From the NCBI GenBank assembly GCA_013399895.1, contig VXBA01001570.1, forward strand, positions 124,001 to 188,000: a stretch of 64,000 nucleotides of DNA, given 5' to 3'. Positions within the stretch are counted from its first letter, which is position 1, and each line of letters begins with the position of its first letter. Below the pieces are notes generated by a model, which saw only the letters and a list, made by a program, of their open reading frames with translations, made no database searches and was not told where the DNA came from. The translations under genes were made by a program, and so were the position numbers. Shown here piece by piece: positions 13,812 through 26,420 of this stretch. Source of the DNA: Serilophus lunatus (lineage: Eukaryota > Chordata > Aves > Passeriformes > Eurylaimidae).

Positions 13812-14545
13812 CGAATTAGTTTAGGAATGTCTCAGCACTGGCAAGTGGCACAACTGCCCCAACCACAAGCACCAGGAGCCCTCAATAAAGCTGTTCCTTG
13901 GCAGGGGTCAGCACAGACACCCAGGGAGATTATCCGGTGTCACCTTCCATCTGGCATTTGTCAGGGCTAGGAAAAAGGAAAAAAAAAAGGCAGCTCTTAT
14001 CAGATCTCCAAATAAAAGGAGCACTTCCACTTTGTGTAGCAGCAACTGGAAAAATTTCCTTTGTGTTTGAAGCTTTAAAAATATCTTGCCCTTGAGGGTG
14101 GCTGAGCCTGTTCAGTGCTTCGAGACCCCTTTCCCATACAAAGGTAATAAAACCAAGCTGCTACAGAAATTCCCAGCACATAAAAATTACAGGAAGCTGT
14201 TGCTAAGTAGTATTTCTACCTAAGTAAACATCACAGAACGTTTCCCACACACACCTCTGAACTTTGTTATTCAAACCTGCCTTGAAGATGTTCATAGCTG
14301 CAGTTTCTGCTGGCACTGAAAGCCCCCGGTGCTATTTCACAGCAGTTGAAAGACATTTCAGGCTGAGCAATGTTTTCCTCAGTGCTTTGTTGTGTTGCTT
14401 GTACTTGGGAACAAAGTGACTCCTCAGTTCCTTACCTGTCCCCTATCTGTCCCAGAATTTCCCCTGGAAAAATCACAGGAAAATTAAAGAGAGATTCTGT
14501 TGTGTCCCTTTGTCTCCAGACCTGCTTTCCCAACATCACAGAAAG

Positions 14546-14660
14546 AAAATCCCATGGAATATCCTGAGTTGGAAGAGTCACACAAGGATCAGAGTCCATC
14601 TCCTGGCTCTGCACAGGGCAACCCCAAAAATCACACCCCAAAATCTGGACAAACATTATT
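14546..14660 (-). mobile_element. CR1 3' fragment, degraded
   Basis: It contains CCCATGGAATATCCTGAGTT, GGAAGAGTCACACAAGGATC and CTGGCTCTGCACAGGGCAAC, a decayed reversed CR1 tail of the same group as the 6,479-6,602 copy. It is in the INSR sense orientation. Confidence 0.75.
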
Positions 14661-16162
14661 ATTTTCACACAGATCCTTTCTTTAGCAGCTCTTTGTATGT
14701 TGATTATTCCAGACTGTCATCCCTTCCATCTGCTGTTTTATGGCCCCTTCAATGGGCCCTAATTGTTTCATATACTTTCCACAAAGTTAGTATTTGCCAC
14801 AACTTCCAAACTGCACTAATTGAGAGACAACTTTTGTTTTTATCACACAAAGCAGGATAATAAATGGAAGAAAGAGTCTATTGACAGACCTGGAATGGCC
14901 CAAATGCTCAACAACTGGAATTTCCTGGTAGGGAGAAATCCATCCTTATATTCCAGGAATGTGGCCCTTCATTATCCACCAAGGGACTGTCTGATATTGC
15001 AGATAATTTTCCTGGTAACTTTTATTTGGCCATTCCACTTTTCCTTCCTATTACCTTCCCCCACTTCCAGGTGACCCAAAATGCAATAAAAGGCTGAACT
15101 TGCCTTTGTAATTACACTGTCAAACCCATCAAACTGCTCCAAGTTCTGTGAGGGCAGAGCAGCCTGACTGCAAAGGGAATTGGCAGGAAATCCTATTTCA
15201 GAGGGAATTGTTCCTTCCTCAAGTGGAGTGACAGACATATAGAAAAAAAAAAAAAAGTGGAAAAAAATGCAAAATATGAAAATCATGTTTGGCAGACCCA
15301 GACCGAGGTCTAGGACGTGGCATTTCCAGCATTTTTGTTGTCTGCATTCTTCAGCAGAGACTCTGCTGCAGGAACGTGCTGCACACAACCAAGAAGTGTG
15401 TTTTTATGGCAATAAAAGCAAGTACATATGCAAAAAAACAATCCAGTTAAAAATGTGAGTGGGGAGGTACAAAACCCCCAGAACAGGAACAGCACTTGGC
15501 TGCCATAAACAGCATCAGGCTAGACCCAAATTCCAAACAGACTACACATTTCCCTCCCTGCCTACCCAAAATATAACATGAGTTGGCCTTAACTGAACCG
15601 AGCTGCTTTTCACACCAACACAAGTGATTTAGGGAGGAAAAAAAAGAAGAAAAGAGAACTCTGAGGAAGCACATCCTGAAGGATCCCAGGCCGTGGTGAA
15701 TCCACCTACACACCCCTGCACTCAGGCACAGATTCCTCAATATTGAAACTGGTTTTTCAAAGGGTGCAGCTGCCCACAAATGATTTCAGTTCCTCCCCAC
15801 TGGTTTCATCCCCAACATCTGTCAGAAGATCCTTTACTTTCTTGTCTTGAACGTGTTATCACCGACTGAAAAAAAACCGTCTGGGCTGGAATCGGAGCTC
15901 CGAGGATGATTCAGAGACTTGGATGTGTGCCTTGGAGATAATCCCATGCTACAACTGAAAGTTGGTTTTGGAGTGAACTGAGATCTTTGTGCTGATGGAA
16001 TAAAGAAATAGCAAAGGTGCAGGAGGATGGGAGGAGTGGAGGGATAATGTGAAGTGACCACAGGGGGAGGGCAGGGAATGGTGTGGAAGAGATGGGAGAC
16101 ACCCAGGAACCCACTTCAAGCCCAGCTGTTGCCATCTCCCTTCCCACACACACGGGATCTTT

Positions 16163-16480
16163 CACAGAATCGTGGAATCCTTAATGTTGGAAAAGACCTT
16201 TAAGATCATCAAGTCCAAACATCAATGTAGCACCTCCAAGGTCCTCACACTGATCCACGTCCCCAAGTGCCTCATTCACAGGTTTTTTGAACACTTCCAG
16301 GAATGGTGACTCCACCACTGCCCTGGGCAGTCTGTGCCAGGGCTTTACAATCCTTTCCATCTAGAAATTATCCAATCTAAACCTCCCCTGAGGCAACCTG
16401 AGGACATTTCCTCTCATCACTAGTTCCTTGAGAGAAGAAACCAATTCCCACCTGGCTCCACCCTCCTGACAGGGAGTTAA
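16163..16480 (-). mobile_element. CR1 retrotransposon 3' fragment
   Basis: It starts with TTCACAGAATCGTGGAATCC, followed by GTTGGAAAAGACCTTTAAGA, then a long CR1 body including GGGCAGTCTGTGCCAGGGCT. It belongs to a different subgroup from the copies at 4.9 and 11.2 kb. It is in the INSR sense orientation. Confidence 0.9.
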
Positions 16481-18855
16481 TTTTCTGTGACATCCTTCAG
16501 CCTTCCCAGAAGTGCCCTCCCAACACTTTGCCCATCTCCTCATTTTCTCCAGCAAGACTCCAAGCTCAGCAGGCTGGAAAAGCCACTCAGTTTGGGACTT
16601 GTCTCTGTCAATAGACACACACTCTGTACCATCAAAACCAGCAATATTTACATAGCTTTTAAGGATTTTTCCCAGTCCCAGGGTGAGTCCAGACAGCAAC
16701 AACTTCCCATCCAGAGATGCAAAACAAAAAAATAGGAAACAGGAGATTCTACACCAAAACAAACCAGGGGTACAAATAACCTGAATTAAACACACAAAAC
16801 CAAACTTCCCTATGAGAGTGATACTGAAATTGTTACATTTCATTCTGGTCAGAAGGCAAAGTTTAAAAAAAATTGAAGAGAATCACTTAAAACCAGTGAG
16901 CCAGGAGGCTTCAGAGCTGCTTCAGCTGCTGAGGATTCCCAGATAAGCTGCAAAAATGCAGAGGGAAAGATTTTATGACATTAATACCCTCAGTACTGGG
17001 AGCTGCTGTGAGGCTCTTCAGGCTAAGGAAAGCCAAAATACAATTCACACAAGCTCTTAATAATCTTGACACAACAATTACACATGCTAAGGATACATTA
17101 TGGGCTGGCAGGAGAACAGAGAAGGCAGCAATTCCACCGGCAGGTTCACTAAATAAATGTCACTTAATCTCCACCATCGTGCTCAGGGACTAAAGGCTAC
17201 TCACACATAGTCTGAAGAGTCTAAAAGAACACTCAGGCTCTCAGAAAAACTTCAGAATCACACAGGCTGGGGATGATTCAGATCCCAGCCACCAAAAATC
17301 TGGAGTGCAAATCCTAGCATTCAAAACAAAGGTAAATTAAGTGGTTTGGGAAATGCACCCCCAGTCACTGGCCAAAAATGCAGGAGCACTGCTGCCCTGC
17401 AGGAGCATGGAAAACCAGATGGGAGGATCTGTAGAGAGGGACTTTTGGGACTATTTTCTCCAACTTAAATCTCAATTTCTAAGTCACACAGCCATAGTAC
17501 CTGAGCTAAGTTTCTGTGGTGCTGTACAGGTGTCCTCCAACAAACACACTGAACTTGTACCAGAGGCTCAGGAGCTGAGATTTCTGCCCCAGTGCTAAAA
17601 TACTACATTTCCTACAAGTTTCATAGAGAGAAACCATACATTCCAGTCTGCTGCAGCACAGCCCCAGCAAATTCACAGGAATGAGGGGCATTATGTTCTA
17701 GCCACTGGAAGAGTGTCAGTCAGACCTTTACCCTTATGAAACAGCAGAAAACAACACACAAAATGCACAAGAAACCAGGTTTCAGTGCTGATAGAACTGT
17801 ATAGCCCAAAAGTTTATAAATAAAATGCTTTTTTCCTTCATTTTAAAAAAGGAACACACGTACACACTCGCATCTTCTTGCTCATACCCTGTTATTCTGG
17901 CCACAAAAAATAACCACTTTCTCTAAAAGGAAGCTGGACGATTTTGGGGTGAGGAGTAGCAGAGGGGAAACCACATTAATTGCATTAGTTTATGCACACT
18001 GGTAGGAATTCCTTCTCAAATTTGGCACTTAGCACTCAGAGTTGCCCTTTAAAGTTTGGCAAGAAATTCTCCCCAGCCCACAAGTTTCCTAATTTCGTCT
18101 CCAGGACACACTGGTTCATTTGGATGCTCGACCTCCAGAGAGGCAGACAACCCTAAATGTGTCAGGCTCACCTCAATTCACTTTGCTCCTCCTCAAGTCA
18201 GATTTAACATAAATCAAAGTAAATATATAATTAAAGCTAAACTTAAGGTCAGTTCTAAGTTTGGAAGAAAACAAATCTGTATGAAATTAAAAGCAACCCT
18301 AACACAGTTTGAGAACTGGAGTTCAGGGGTGGCTTTCTGCACACACCCTCTCCCCTGAATAAAAACTCTGGGTCAAACCCCATTATTTCACCCTCCACCC
18401 CATTCAGGTCCTCTGTCCTCCTTCCCCTTCTCCTTCAGGTCTGACTTGGCTTCCAGCTTCTTACTCTGTGCTCACTCATCCATTTATCTTACACCTTTTT
18501 ATGGCAGGAAGGTTTCAGTAAAAATGCTATTGCACCTTTCCAGAGTCAGGTTTATTCCACAGAGACTTTTCCCTGCTGTTCTGTTTCCAGCTGCAGCCTT
18601 TCAGCCAGTCTGGATTTTTAATCCCCTACCCAAGCCCCAGCAGAGACATTCACAGCACCAACTATTATACAAGACACCGGTCACACTCACAGGCCATTAA
18701 AATGTTGAGCTCTAGGCAGATCCTGACTCTCCTGACAAACCAAACCACATTTTTGGATTCCTTATACACACAGGTGAAAGAACTGCTCAAACAGCCCTAT
18801 CACAAAGGTTCTCTCTTCACATTCTAATGTCCAGTTTGTTGTTAGCCCTCCAAGA

Positions 18856-18985
18856 GATCACAGAATTGGGTTGGAAAGGACCTTAAAGCTCATCTCCTTC
18901 CATGGGCAGGGACACCTTCCACCATCCTAGGTTACTCCATGCCCTGTCCAACGTGGCCTTGGACACTTCTAGGGATGGAACATCT
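18856..18985 (-). mobile_element. CR1 3' fragment close to INSR exon 2
   Basis: It reads CACAGAATTGGGTTGGAAAG, then CCTTGGACACTTCTAGGGAT, a reversed CR1 3' end. It lies only about 60 bases downstream of the exon 2 splice donor, in the sense orientation of the gene. Confidence 0.85.
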
Positions 18986-19047
18986 CTGTGCACAGGTTAA
19001 AAACTCGACAGCACAGCCAGAGCTGAGCTGCCCCCCTCTGCACTCAC

Positions 19048-19599
19048 CTCTCTGGCAGCGATCGTGCGTCCAGCAGCGCTCGATGAAAATCCCGTTGATC
19101 ACAGTGGGAGGACAGTTGCTCTTGCCTTTCACAGTGCCTGGACACACATCTCCACACTCCTCCTTGTCATCCTTGTTGGCCACGATGTAATTGTCTTCCA
19201 CAGAATCCAGAATCCTTGACCAGTCGATGGTGGACAAGTAACACAACTCGTTGTTCTTCTCGATGCGCACGGCGCCCCGCGTGATGTTCATGAGGTTGTA
19301 GAGCCCGATCTCCTTCAGGTGAACCATCTCAAAGATGACCAGGGCGTAGTTAAAGAACAGGTGAGTGCCTCGGATCACAGTGAGGTTGGGGAAAAGGCCC
19401 TTTAGGCTCTCCAGGCCATAGACACGGAAGAGCAGCAAGTAGTCTGTGATCATGGTGAGTTTGGGGAAGCTGAGCTCGCGGAAATCCTCGGGCTTGGTTT
19501 TAAACATCAGCAAGATCTGCAGGTGGCCCTCGATGACAGTGCAGTTCTCCAGCATGTTCAGCCTGGTCAGGTTGTTGCGGATGTCCATGCTCCTGCAAA
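19048..19599 (-). CDS. INSR: Insulin receptor, exon 2 (L1 domain and start of the cysteine-rich region)
   Basis: INSR is the cell-surface tyrosine kinase receptor for insulin. This exon encodes most of the ligand-binding L1 leucine-rich domain and the first cysteines of the furin-like region. Seen here: MDIRNNLTRL after the CR start, HLQILLMFKT, ITDYLLLFRVYGLESLKGLF, GLYNLMNITRGAVRIEKNNE and ERCWTHDRCQR. Four N-glycosylation sequons sit where the mammalian receptor has them (NLT, NCT, NLT, NIT). INSR is preferred over IGF1R because of HLQILLMFKT, DWSRILDSVEDNYIV and VINGIFIERCWTH. The exon is bounded by an acceptor CAG at 19,602-19,600 and a donor GTGAGT from 19,047. It is 552 bp, the length I know for human exon 2, with intron phases 1 and 1. 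No frameshift or stop is seen. Exon 1 and exons 3 onward are outside the readable window. Confidence 0.97.
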
Positions 19600-21690
19600 C
19601 TGGGAGGCAAAGGACACTGTCAGTTAGTTATTTTTTTATTTATTTTCCAAAGACGCGGTTTTGTCCAACTGCACCACAACCAGGACACGTGGCCCTCTCA
19701 GCAAAGCAGCCTTCAAGTGTTAAGAAATACACTGTGGGGAACATTCCCTGGCATATGGTTACAAAATAAGGCTGAAGGAGTATTTCATCATTTTTTTCGG
19801 CCATCTTGAGGCTCTGGCTGTTGCCTCTATCACAACTCGGTGGTAACACCAGTCCTGAGAGATCGCTCACAAAAAGGAAGAGACATCTGAGCAACTGGGG
19901 TTGTTTTCTTTAGAGAGTTGCCAGCAACACACCTACCTCCTCTCAGATTGTGCAATTAATGCCAGTGGATTAGAGGGAGTAATTTAGAATAGTTGCAGGG
20001 AGGGGAAGATAGGAAAAGAATAATGGTCAGGGATGGCAGTGCTTGGGAAGAGAGCAGAAAAACCTGGAAACAGCCCACACTCCTGCCCAGACTCTGCTGA
20101 CAGGAGTAATTTACTACACTAGTAATTTTTGCCCTGAGCATTCTTTTCAGATGAGGTGTTTGGGCTTTTTTTGTTATTATTTTCTCAAGGGTGCAAATCT
20201 CCCTGTCTTGACTATCTGGGCAGTTTATTTAGTAGAACCAGAACCCCAAAGAACTGGCAAAGTGAAGAAGTACATGAAACATAAATTAGAAGGTAAACAG
20301 AATAATAGGAATCCAGGCACCAGCAAGAGGAAAAGGTTTGAATAGGGAAATGGGGTTTTTTTAAACTTTAAGCACAGGTAAGAAGTCAAGAAGGAAATTC
20401 AGAGCCTCATGCCTGCAGAGCACAACAAAACTCCCAGTGACAACCCTTTTGAAACCAAACCTCAGAGAAACATCAGCCAGGCCTTAATGTACAAACCCAG
20501 GTGGATTCTTTATGTATTTGTTATTTTTTTGAATACTGCACCCACTTAAAGGATTCTCCCTTTTGTCTACAGTTGAGACAACATCTTCCCTCCCCACTCA
20601 AGAACAAAAAGCACAGCATCTTTCCTCTATTTTCACTGTATTTAAAGCACACCAACCATAAAATCACCACATCAAGAGATCACCCAGCAAGAACTCAGCC
20701 TTATAAAACTGATGTGGACATAAATATTTCATAGTTAGGATTGTCTGGCTCCTCATGGTTTCACATACCACTGCTGTAGGGGTTAAAACCAAATTCTATG
20801 CAAATGTCTCAATGATTATTCAAAAATTTGTTCCACCACAATGAAAAAAAAAAAATTGGCAGCACTAGTATGGGATTTAAGCAATGCTATTGCCCAATGG
20901 GATTTTTTGGCACAATATCCAAGTCATTTCATAAATTGTTTTCTGGAAGAAAAAGGTAAAGCACACAGTGCCCCAAAGATTAGGGATACACTTTGAAGAA
21001 GTGGGGAAGGAAGCCTTGATGACCAGCAACCTCTTTGTCCCAGACTGAAAGTAACTGGAAAACTGTCCTGCTGCACACCCCACAACAGATCCAGTTTAAA
21101 TACTCTGAATATTGATGAGAAATACTTAAGATTGGTATTTCCAAGGAAGCAAATGTGTGACAAGACGGGACAGTGGTTTCTTCATGAAAGGAGAAGTGAC
21201 ACAAGGAAAAATAAACCTCGGTGTACAAGTCACCACTGCAGTAAAACTCAGACAAATTCAAAATCCAACAACTTGGAAAGGAAAGGGCAAAAATTACAGC
21301 TCAACTCTACAGAGACGGAATTACTTTGGAGAGTAAGAGCCCCAGGTTATTGCTGTGGCTGAAGGCCACGAGATGCAGACACACACTGAGCATAACTGCC
21401 TCAGCCTTTCATCATTTTGCCCAGAATCAGGTAAGTCACCAGGAACTGGGCACCAGCTGGCCCCAGACAACGCCTTCATCCACAGAGCCACCCCTGCCCA
21501 GCTCCATGGAAAGAGAACCTCGAGCTCAGGCTGTGGAAATCTCCCTGTTCCCCAGGAACAGAGCTGGGGAGCTTAGTCTGAAGGAGCTATCCCAGGGGGG
21601 CAACTGCTGCACCTCCCCAGCACCAGAAATTCATGATCCTGTCGGGCAGAGGATGGGCACAGACCCAGCAAGGCTTCACAAAGAGGACTA

Positions 21691-21960
21691 CTATGGAATC
21701 CCAGAATGGTTTGGGTTGGAAGGAACCTTAAAGACCACCCCATTCCACCCCCTGCCATGGCAGGGACACCTCCCACTATCCCAGATGGCTCCAACCTGGC
21801 CTTGGACACTTCCAGGGATGGGGCAGCCACAGCTTCTCTGGGCACCCTGTGCCAGGGCCTCCCCACCCTCACAACCAACAATTCCTTCCCAATATCCCAC
21901 CAACCCTCTGGCAGTGGGAAGCCATTCCCTGTGTCCTGTCCCTCCATCCCTTGTCCAAAG
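21691..21960 (-). mobile_element. CR1 retrotransposon 3' fragment
   Basis: It starts with GGAATCCCAGAATGGTTTGG and continues through CCTTGGACACTTCCAGGGAT and TTCTCTGGGCACCCTGTGCC, a reversed CR1 tail. The 227-residue open frame over it (21,326-22,009) is a CR1 artefact. It is in the INSR sense orientation. Confidence 0.92.
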
Positions 21961-22852
21961 GGCTGCTCCCATCCAGCCCTGGAATTCACAGCTCTCATCA
22001 CTTTCCTAAACACTCAGCCAAGTTAAATTACACCATCCATGAACCTGACCCATGTAATTCCAGGCTTCTGGAGATCACCACTAACACCAGCTCTGCTGCT
22101 CCTGGTCCAAACAGACCAAAAGCTGCTCAAAAATTTTCCATGCTCCTCAAAAAATGCAACTGCTTCAACACCCACACAGGGTACAAACCTCCCCCATTTC
22201 CAGCTCCCCCCATCCTGGCACAGGTTCCCCACTGGAGGTGACCCAAGGCTGAGAACACCCCACATTTTGAGGAGATGTGTTAAAGAACAAAGGTTTGCTG
22301 AAGCTGAATCTAAAAAGAGATGGGTGAAGCTTTTGAGGAGCTAAGAGTCATATTAACCTTCCACATACAACACCCTCACTCCATCAGCTGTTTGAAAAAT
22401 GCAAAAGTTGTGAAATGCATCCATTTTAAGCCCAAGACAGAATGGATTATTAGTAATTAATGCTGCCAGCACACACTTGACAGGAGGTTCCACAGAAACC
22501 AGGATATCCCCAGAGTTATCCAATGGAAGATTGGGCACGTCCTCTGCTTGTGCTCACAAGGCTCCAGCACTGGGGGTTCTGCACCAGCCCTTTACTGGAA
22601 GGATGTCGAACACACTGGGAGCCTGGTATGGAAACCCAGGAGGCTTTTAGAGCACATTGGAGGTTTATTTCTGAAATCAACAACTGTGTAAAAGACCAAT
22701 ACAGTTGTAAATCTACAGAGATTAAATTGGTTTTTTTACCAATTTTTTCCTACATTTAGAGGAAAATTACATTTAATTATTTTTCACGTTCTACTTATGT
22801 TTAGTTTTTCAAGTGATAAATGCCACCACAATATCTGAGCTCCTTTTCTTAC

Positions 22853-23065
22853 CATAAGGACTCAAGAACTTCTGAATCAAAACATGCTTTTTAGTTGTTG
22901 GTTTCTCCATCTTTTCATGCCTTTGAATTTTCAGCGGTTTGTATCTCCTGTTCATGCAGTAGCTGCTTAAGTCACCCCATAAATTTACTGTTACCAAGAC
23001 AACAAGAAGAACTTTTAAGCAAAGTAATAAGTGTTTTTCCACAGCTTCTTTCGATAGTATTTCTT
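22853..23065 (-). other. Exon-like open segment in INSR intron 1, unrecognised protein
   Basis: The segment is 213 bp. On the minus strand it is preceded by a strong acceptor (CTCTCTGTCCTTTGCAG, with a branch-point-like TTGATTAAT upstream) and followed by a strong donor (TATG then GTAAGA). Only one of its three frames is open throughout, and in that frame it enters and leaves in phase 1, which equals the phase of INSR intron 1. Its 70 codons include a hydrophobic run HLLLCLKVLLVVLVTVNLW, then a basic part KKHVLIQKFLSPY. I do not recognise the protein. It could be an alternative or lineage-specific exon, a remnant, or chance. Confidence 0.25.
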
Positions 23066-25242
23066 CTGCAAAGGACAGAGAGATTAATCAAGCATTCAGT
23101 TTGAAGGCAAGGCAGGTTTGGTCCCAGAAGAAGGAGAAGCAAAGTTAAGCCATCAATTACAATACAGACAACCTGGTTTCAAAAAAACATATAAATCAGC
23201 TTTCAGGGAAAGAAAAATCCCAAATTGATTCTCCAGTAGTAGGCCCAAAGCTGCTCCTGTGCAAACCACTGGCAAAACCTCTACTGCACATAAATTCCTC
23301 AATCCCAGCAGCAGCACAGCTGCCAGAGGAAGCACATCCTCCATCCCTTCAAAAACCTGAATAAATCATCCTAGACATGTTCCATCAAACCCCCCTCAAC
23401 ATCAAGTTGAAGGCTTGCTTTTTAAAAACAAACAAGCAAACAAATCCCAAGATGCCAAAGCCTCATGGACAAACTGGTTTGGTAACAAACTTTGAGTCCT
23501 GAATGAAGAAAGCAGATCTGGTGTCAGAGGTTAAGTTTTCAAGATAGACTCTAAGCAGGGGAATAGCTGGGACTTAAACCTTGTTTATAGTAAATCATGT
23601 GGATACCAAACCTTAATGATTCACTGCTTCAGAGCTCTGGCCTTTAACAATCAAGAGCAGTGTAATCTGGCACAGGAGGGTCACAAACCATCTGAGGTAA
23701 CTATTAGTTCATTCTGCTTTTTTAAAAGTGATTGGTGCCTACTGAATAAACAAATTATTGAAGAAAAATCACACTCCCTTTGGTCAAGTTAAAAGCTTTG
23801 CAAATAGTGGTATTAGGAAACTAGAAAAAGGACTTTTTTGGGGTGTTTAGTGGGATAACTGCTGAGACAGGAAAGCATCCTGTTAAGTGACAGAAGAGAG
23901 GCAGGGGCTGTAAGGCAGCTCCTCCCTACTGCAGCTATAGTTTAATCACCATAAAACCCATCTCATGGTGAAATATGAATTTTTGAGCTTTTTGGACCTG
24001 AGCAATGCAGTGAATTGGATCCAGACTCCAAAGTGAGCCCCTGTAACACCTCAGGGGACACCTCAGGTGCCTGTTCCCTCTCACTCCTCGAGCTGGCACC
24101 AGTGAAACTCTCAAGGAGGTCACTCAGTGCTAAAAGCACTGCAAAGCCTGGCCTACAAAGCCTGGTTTGGGCTACCTTTGTGCCCTCCTCATGCCATTAA
24201 AACACACAAACAGACAACAGGACTCATCCTGCCCTGTTTCCAGGCAAAGACAACCAGCAGTGAAGGGCCACGGAGATCACTGGGGGTAACTGGGGGCAGA
24301 GCTGAGGATCCTCCCCAGCAGAGGCAGCAGGAACAGGTTCTACACGTTGCCAATATCAACAGCATTTAGATCCCACAAGACAATCACCCCAAAACTGATC
24401 TCCAGAGAGCTCTGGGGTTTTACACTGTTCAGAGACAGTAAGAGCTGCCTCTGTCCCAAAGAGGGAGAGGACAGGCCCGGACACAGCTGGGGCAGGTTTT
24501 GATACAGCCCTGCCCTCCTGCACTCACTGCTCCTTCTTTATACTCCTGGGAGCACAATTTCATTCCAGACCAAGTGTCTCAACCTCAAAAATTAACACAT
24601 GGCTGAGGTGGGACAAGGAAGCAGTTTCTTAATGAGTTTATGAGCACAACAACATCTGTATGAGCCAGTTATAATAATTAAGAAGCAGTTTAATTAAGGG
24701 CAGTAGTACAGAAATAACCAGTGAAATCTGTCCCACATGATGATTTAGGTAGAGAGATCTCAGCTAGATTCCCAACTCCCACATCAGCAGCAGCCAATGC
24801 AGTCCAAGTACAGCATCCAAATTTGGAGCAAGAGTTTGGAAGGGGAAGAAGTGCACTCTAAACCCCAGGGACTGCATTGATTAGTTTTCTATTAACCACA
24901 AAAGGAACCCAAAGCAAGTTGCTCCATTAGTAGATGCCTAAAACTAGGTGAGGTAAATCCCACCCCAAATACCACAGCTAATGAACTGACAGGCATGAGT
25001 CACGGGTGAGATTTATTTCAAGAAGTTGCATTGAGTTTACACAGCCATAAAAAAATACACAAACCTGTTCTTCTTCCCAAAACAAGGTATAGGGATCTTC
25101 ATTTTATGCACAGGCTGGGGCTCCTTTCCTTAACCTTTGCTGTTACTCCTGAACCCACTAACTAATTTCAGTCATAGGTAAGAGAGGAATAGAGCTTTCA
25201 CACAGAGCATTCCTAAAACACTTAGGAAAACTGGGGATGGAG

Positions 25243-25312
25243 GGATGGATGGATGGATGGATGGATGGATGGATGGATGGATGGATGGATGGATGGATGG
25301 ATGGATGGATGG
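25243..25312 (+). repeat. (GGAT)n microsatellite, about 17.5 units
   Basis: An uninterrupted GGAT tract of about 70 bases, with an imperfect unit just before it (25,235-25,242). The open frame of repeated IHPS residues on the minus strand comes from this tract and is not a gene. It is likely to vary in length between individuals. Confidence 0.97.
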
Positions 25313-26382
25313 AGAAAAACTCACTGAAGTGTGAACTTAAACCACCCACCCCTTTCACCTCCTGAAGCGCCTACATCCACATGCTGCTGGTACCTCAAGG
25401 TGGTAACGGGAAGGGAAAGACACAGGGGGACGAGTGAAACCCTGGAGTGTGTTTTCCTACTACATTGTAACAGGACAAAGATTACTGAGTTTCGAACATA
25501 AACACACTTGCACCCCACGAAGCAAACAGGATTTAAATAAGTAACTAAATAGCAAATTTCACTGCAGCAGCAATAATGATGGGTTCAATTTAGGAGCTGC
25601 CGGACTCGAGCTGTACATGTATCTATTTATTATTAGTGGGGAAACTCAATTGCCTTTTCCATCTCTCTGCTGGGAAGGGGCAGTAGGACTGACCCAGCCA
25701 AGGTAACACTTTATCACCAGCCTCTTTTTAAGGCTCGGAACATAAAAACACACGCGAGGAAGGAACTGGGGTAATTCTGAAATATGTAACTCATCCTATG
25801 GCTGGGAAAAGAGGCTGTTTGTCCTGAATACCTGCTTTATTCCCTGAATATCACACACATCCCAAAAATGTCCATCACTGGATTGTCTATACTTGAACAG
25901 ATTCTCTTCCTATCACCTTTTCCAACGGGAATGTGAACAGGCAGATTGTCCGTGGGAGGGATGACCAACGGAGCCAGTTAGTTGTCTCTAAATAAATACT
26001 TTCCTTTTGTTAAAAAATTGTAAAAAAATCACCCAGAATTAAGAAACCTCTAATTAAAAGGGTTTCCTAAGCAAGTTTATCTAACATAACCCATCAAAAC
26101 AGCTCGTAAGGCTTAACCTCGTGGGTTTAACGAGCTTGTGACCTCCAACACAACATCTTTATAACCCTGTCTTGTATTTTACAAGCCCCCGTGTGAACAC
26201 GGACCCTCCTCCTCGGAGCTCACCCCACTTAATACCTGAGGATTGGTCCGACTACCTAAAAGTGGTTGAAGACAAAAACCTCCTGGTGTGGCCACACTAA
26301 ACCCTCCTGAAACCGGAGCCGGTTCTGGGGCAGCCGAGGAAAGGCGGGGGGTGAGAGCTGGGGAGGGGATCGGGGACAGGAT

Positions 26383-26420
26383 CCGGGAATGGGGGGGGTC
26401 CGGGAATGGGGGGGGTCCGT
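26383..26420 (+). repeat. 17-bp G-rich tandem repeat running into the assembly gap
   Basis: The unit CCGGGAATGGGGGGGGT occurs at 26,383-26,399 and 26,400-26,416, and a third unit begins just before the N run. Each unit has eight consecutive G, so the array could form G-quadruplexes. This probably explains why assembly failed here. Confidence 0.85.

Larger units (their letters stand above)
1..19047 (-). other. INSR: INSR intron 2 (3' part cut by the window edge), no coding exon seen
   Basis: This is the stretch downstream of INSR exon 2 on the minus strand. No further INSR exon (the rest of the cysteine-rich region would be next) could be recognised, so it is read as intron 2, which is very long in other vertebrates. 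It holds six CR1 fragments listed separately, short T-rich and A-rich runs (about 1180-1197, 1507-1521, 9726-9761), a small CA run near 1034-1048 and a CpG-rich patch at about 400-1130. The open frames in it do not look like known proteins; several are translations of CR1. Confidence 0.85.
19600..26420 (-). other. INSR: INSR intron 1
   Basis: This lies between exon 2 and the GC-rich putative promoter. It holds one CR1 copy (21,691), a GGAT microsatellite (25,243) and an exon-like open segment (22,853-23,065) described separately. Otherwise I see no gene. The assignment as intron 1 rests on exon 1 lying in or next to the N gap, which is an inference. Confidence 0.75.

Noticed and set aside
18932..19047. 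Continuation of the INSR open frame past CWTHDRCQR
   Set aside because: The frame runs on into intron 2 and the CR1 copy; the GTGAGT donor and the known 552-bp exon length end the exon at 19,048.
21326..22009. Open frame of 227 codons on the plus strand
   Set aside because: Most of it is the reverse complement of a CR1 tail; the same peptide (MAPTWPWTLPGMGQPQLLW) recurs in other CR1 copies.
25158..25358. Repeated IHPS peptide on the minus strand
   Set aside because: Translation of the GGAT microsatellite.
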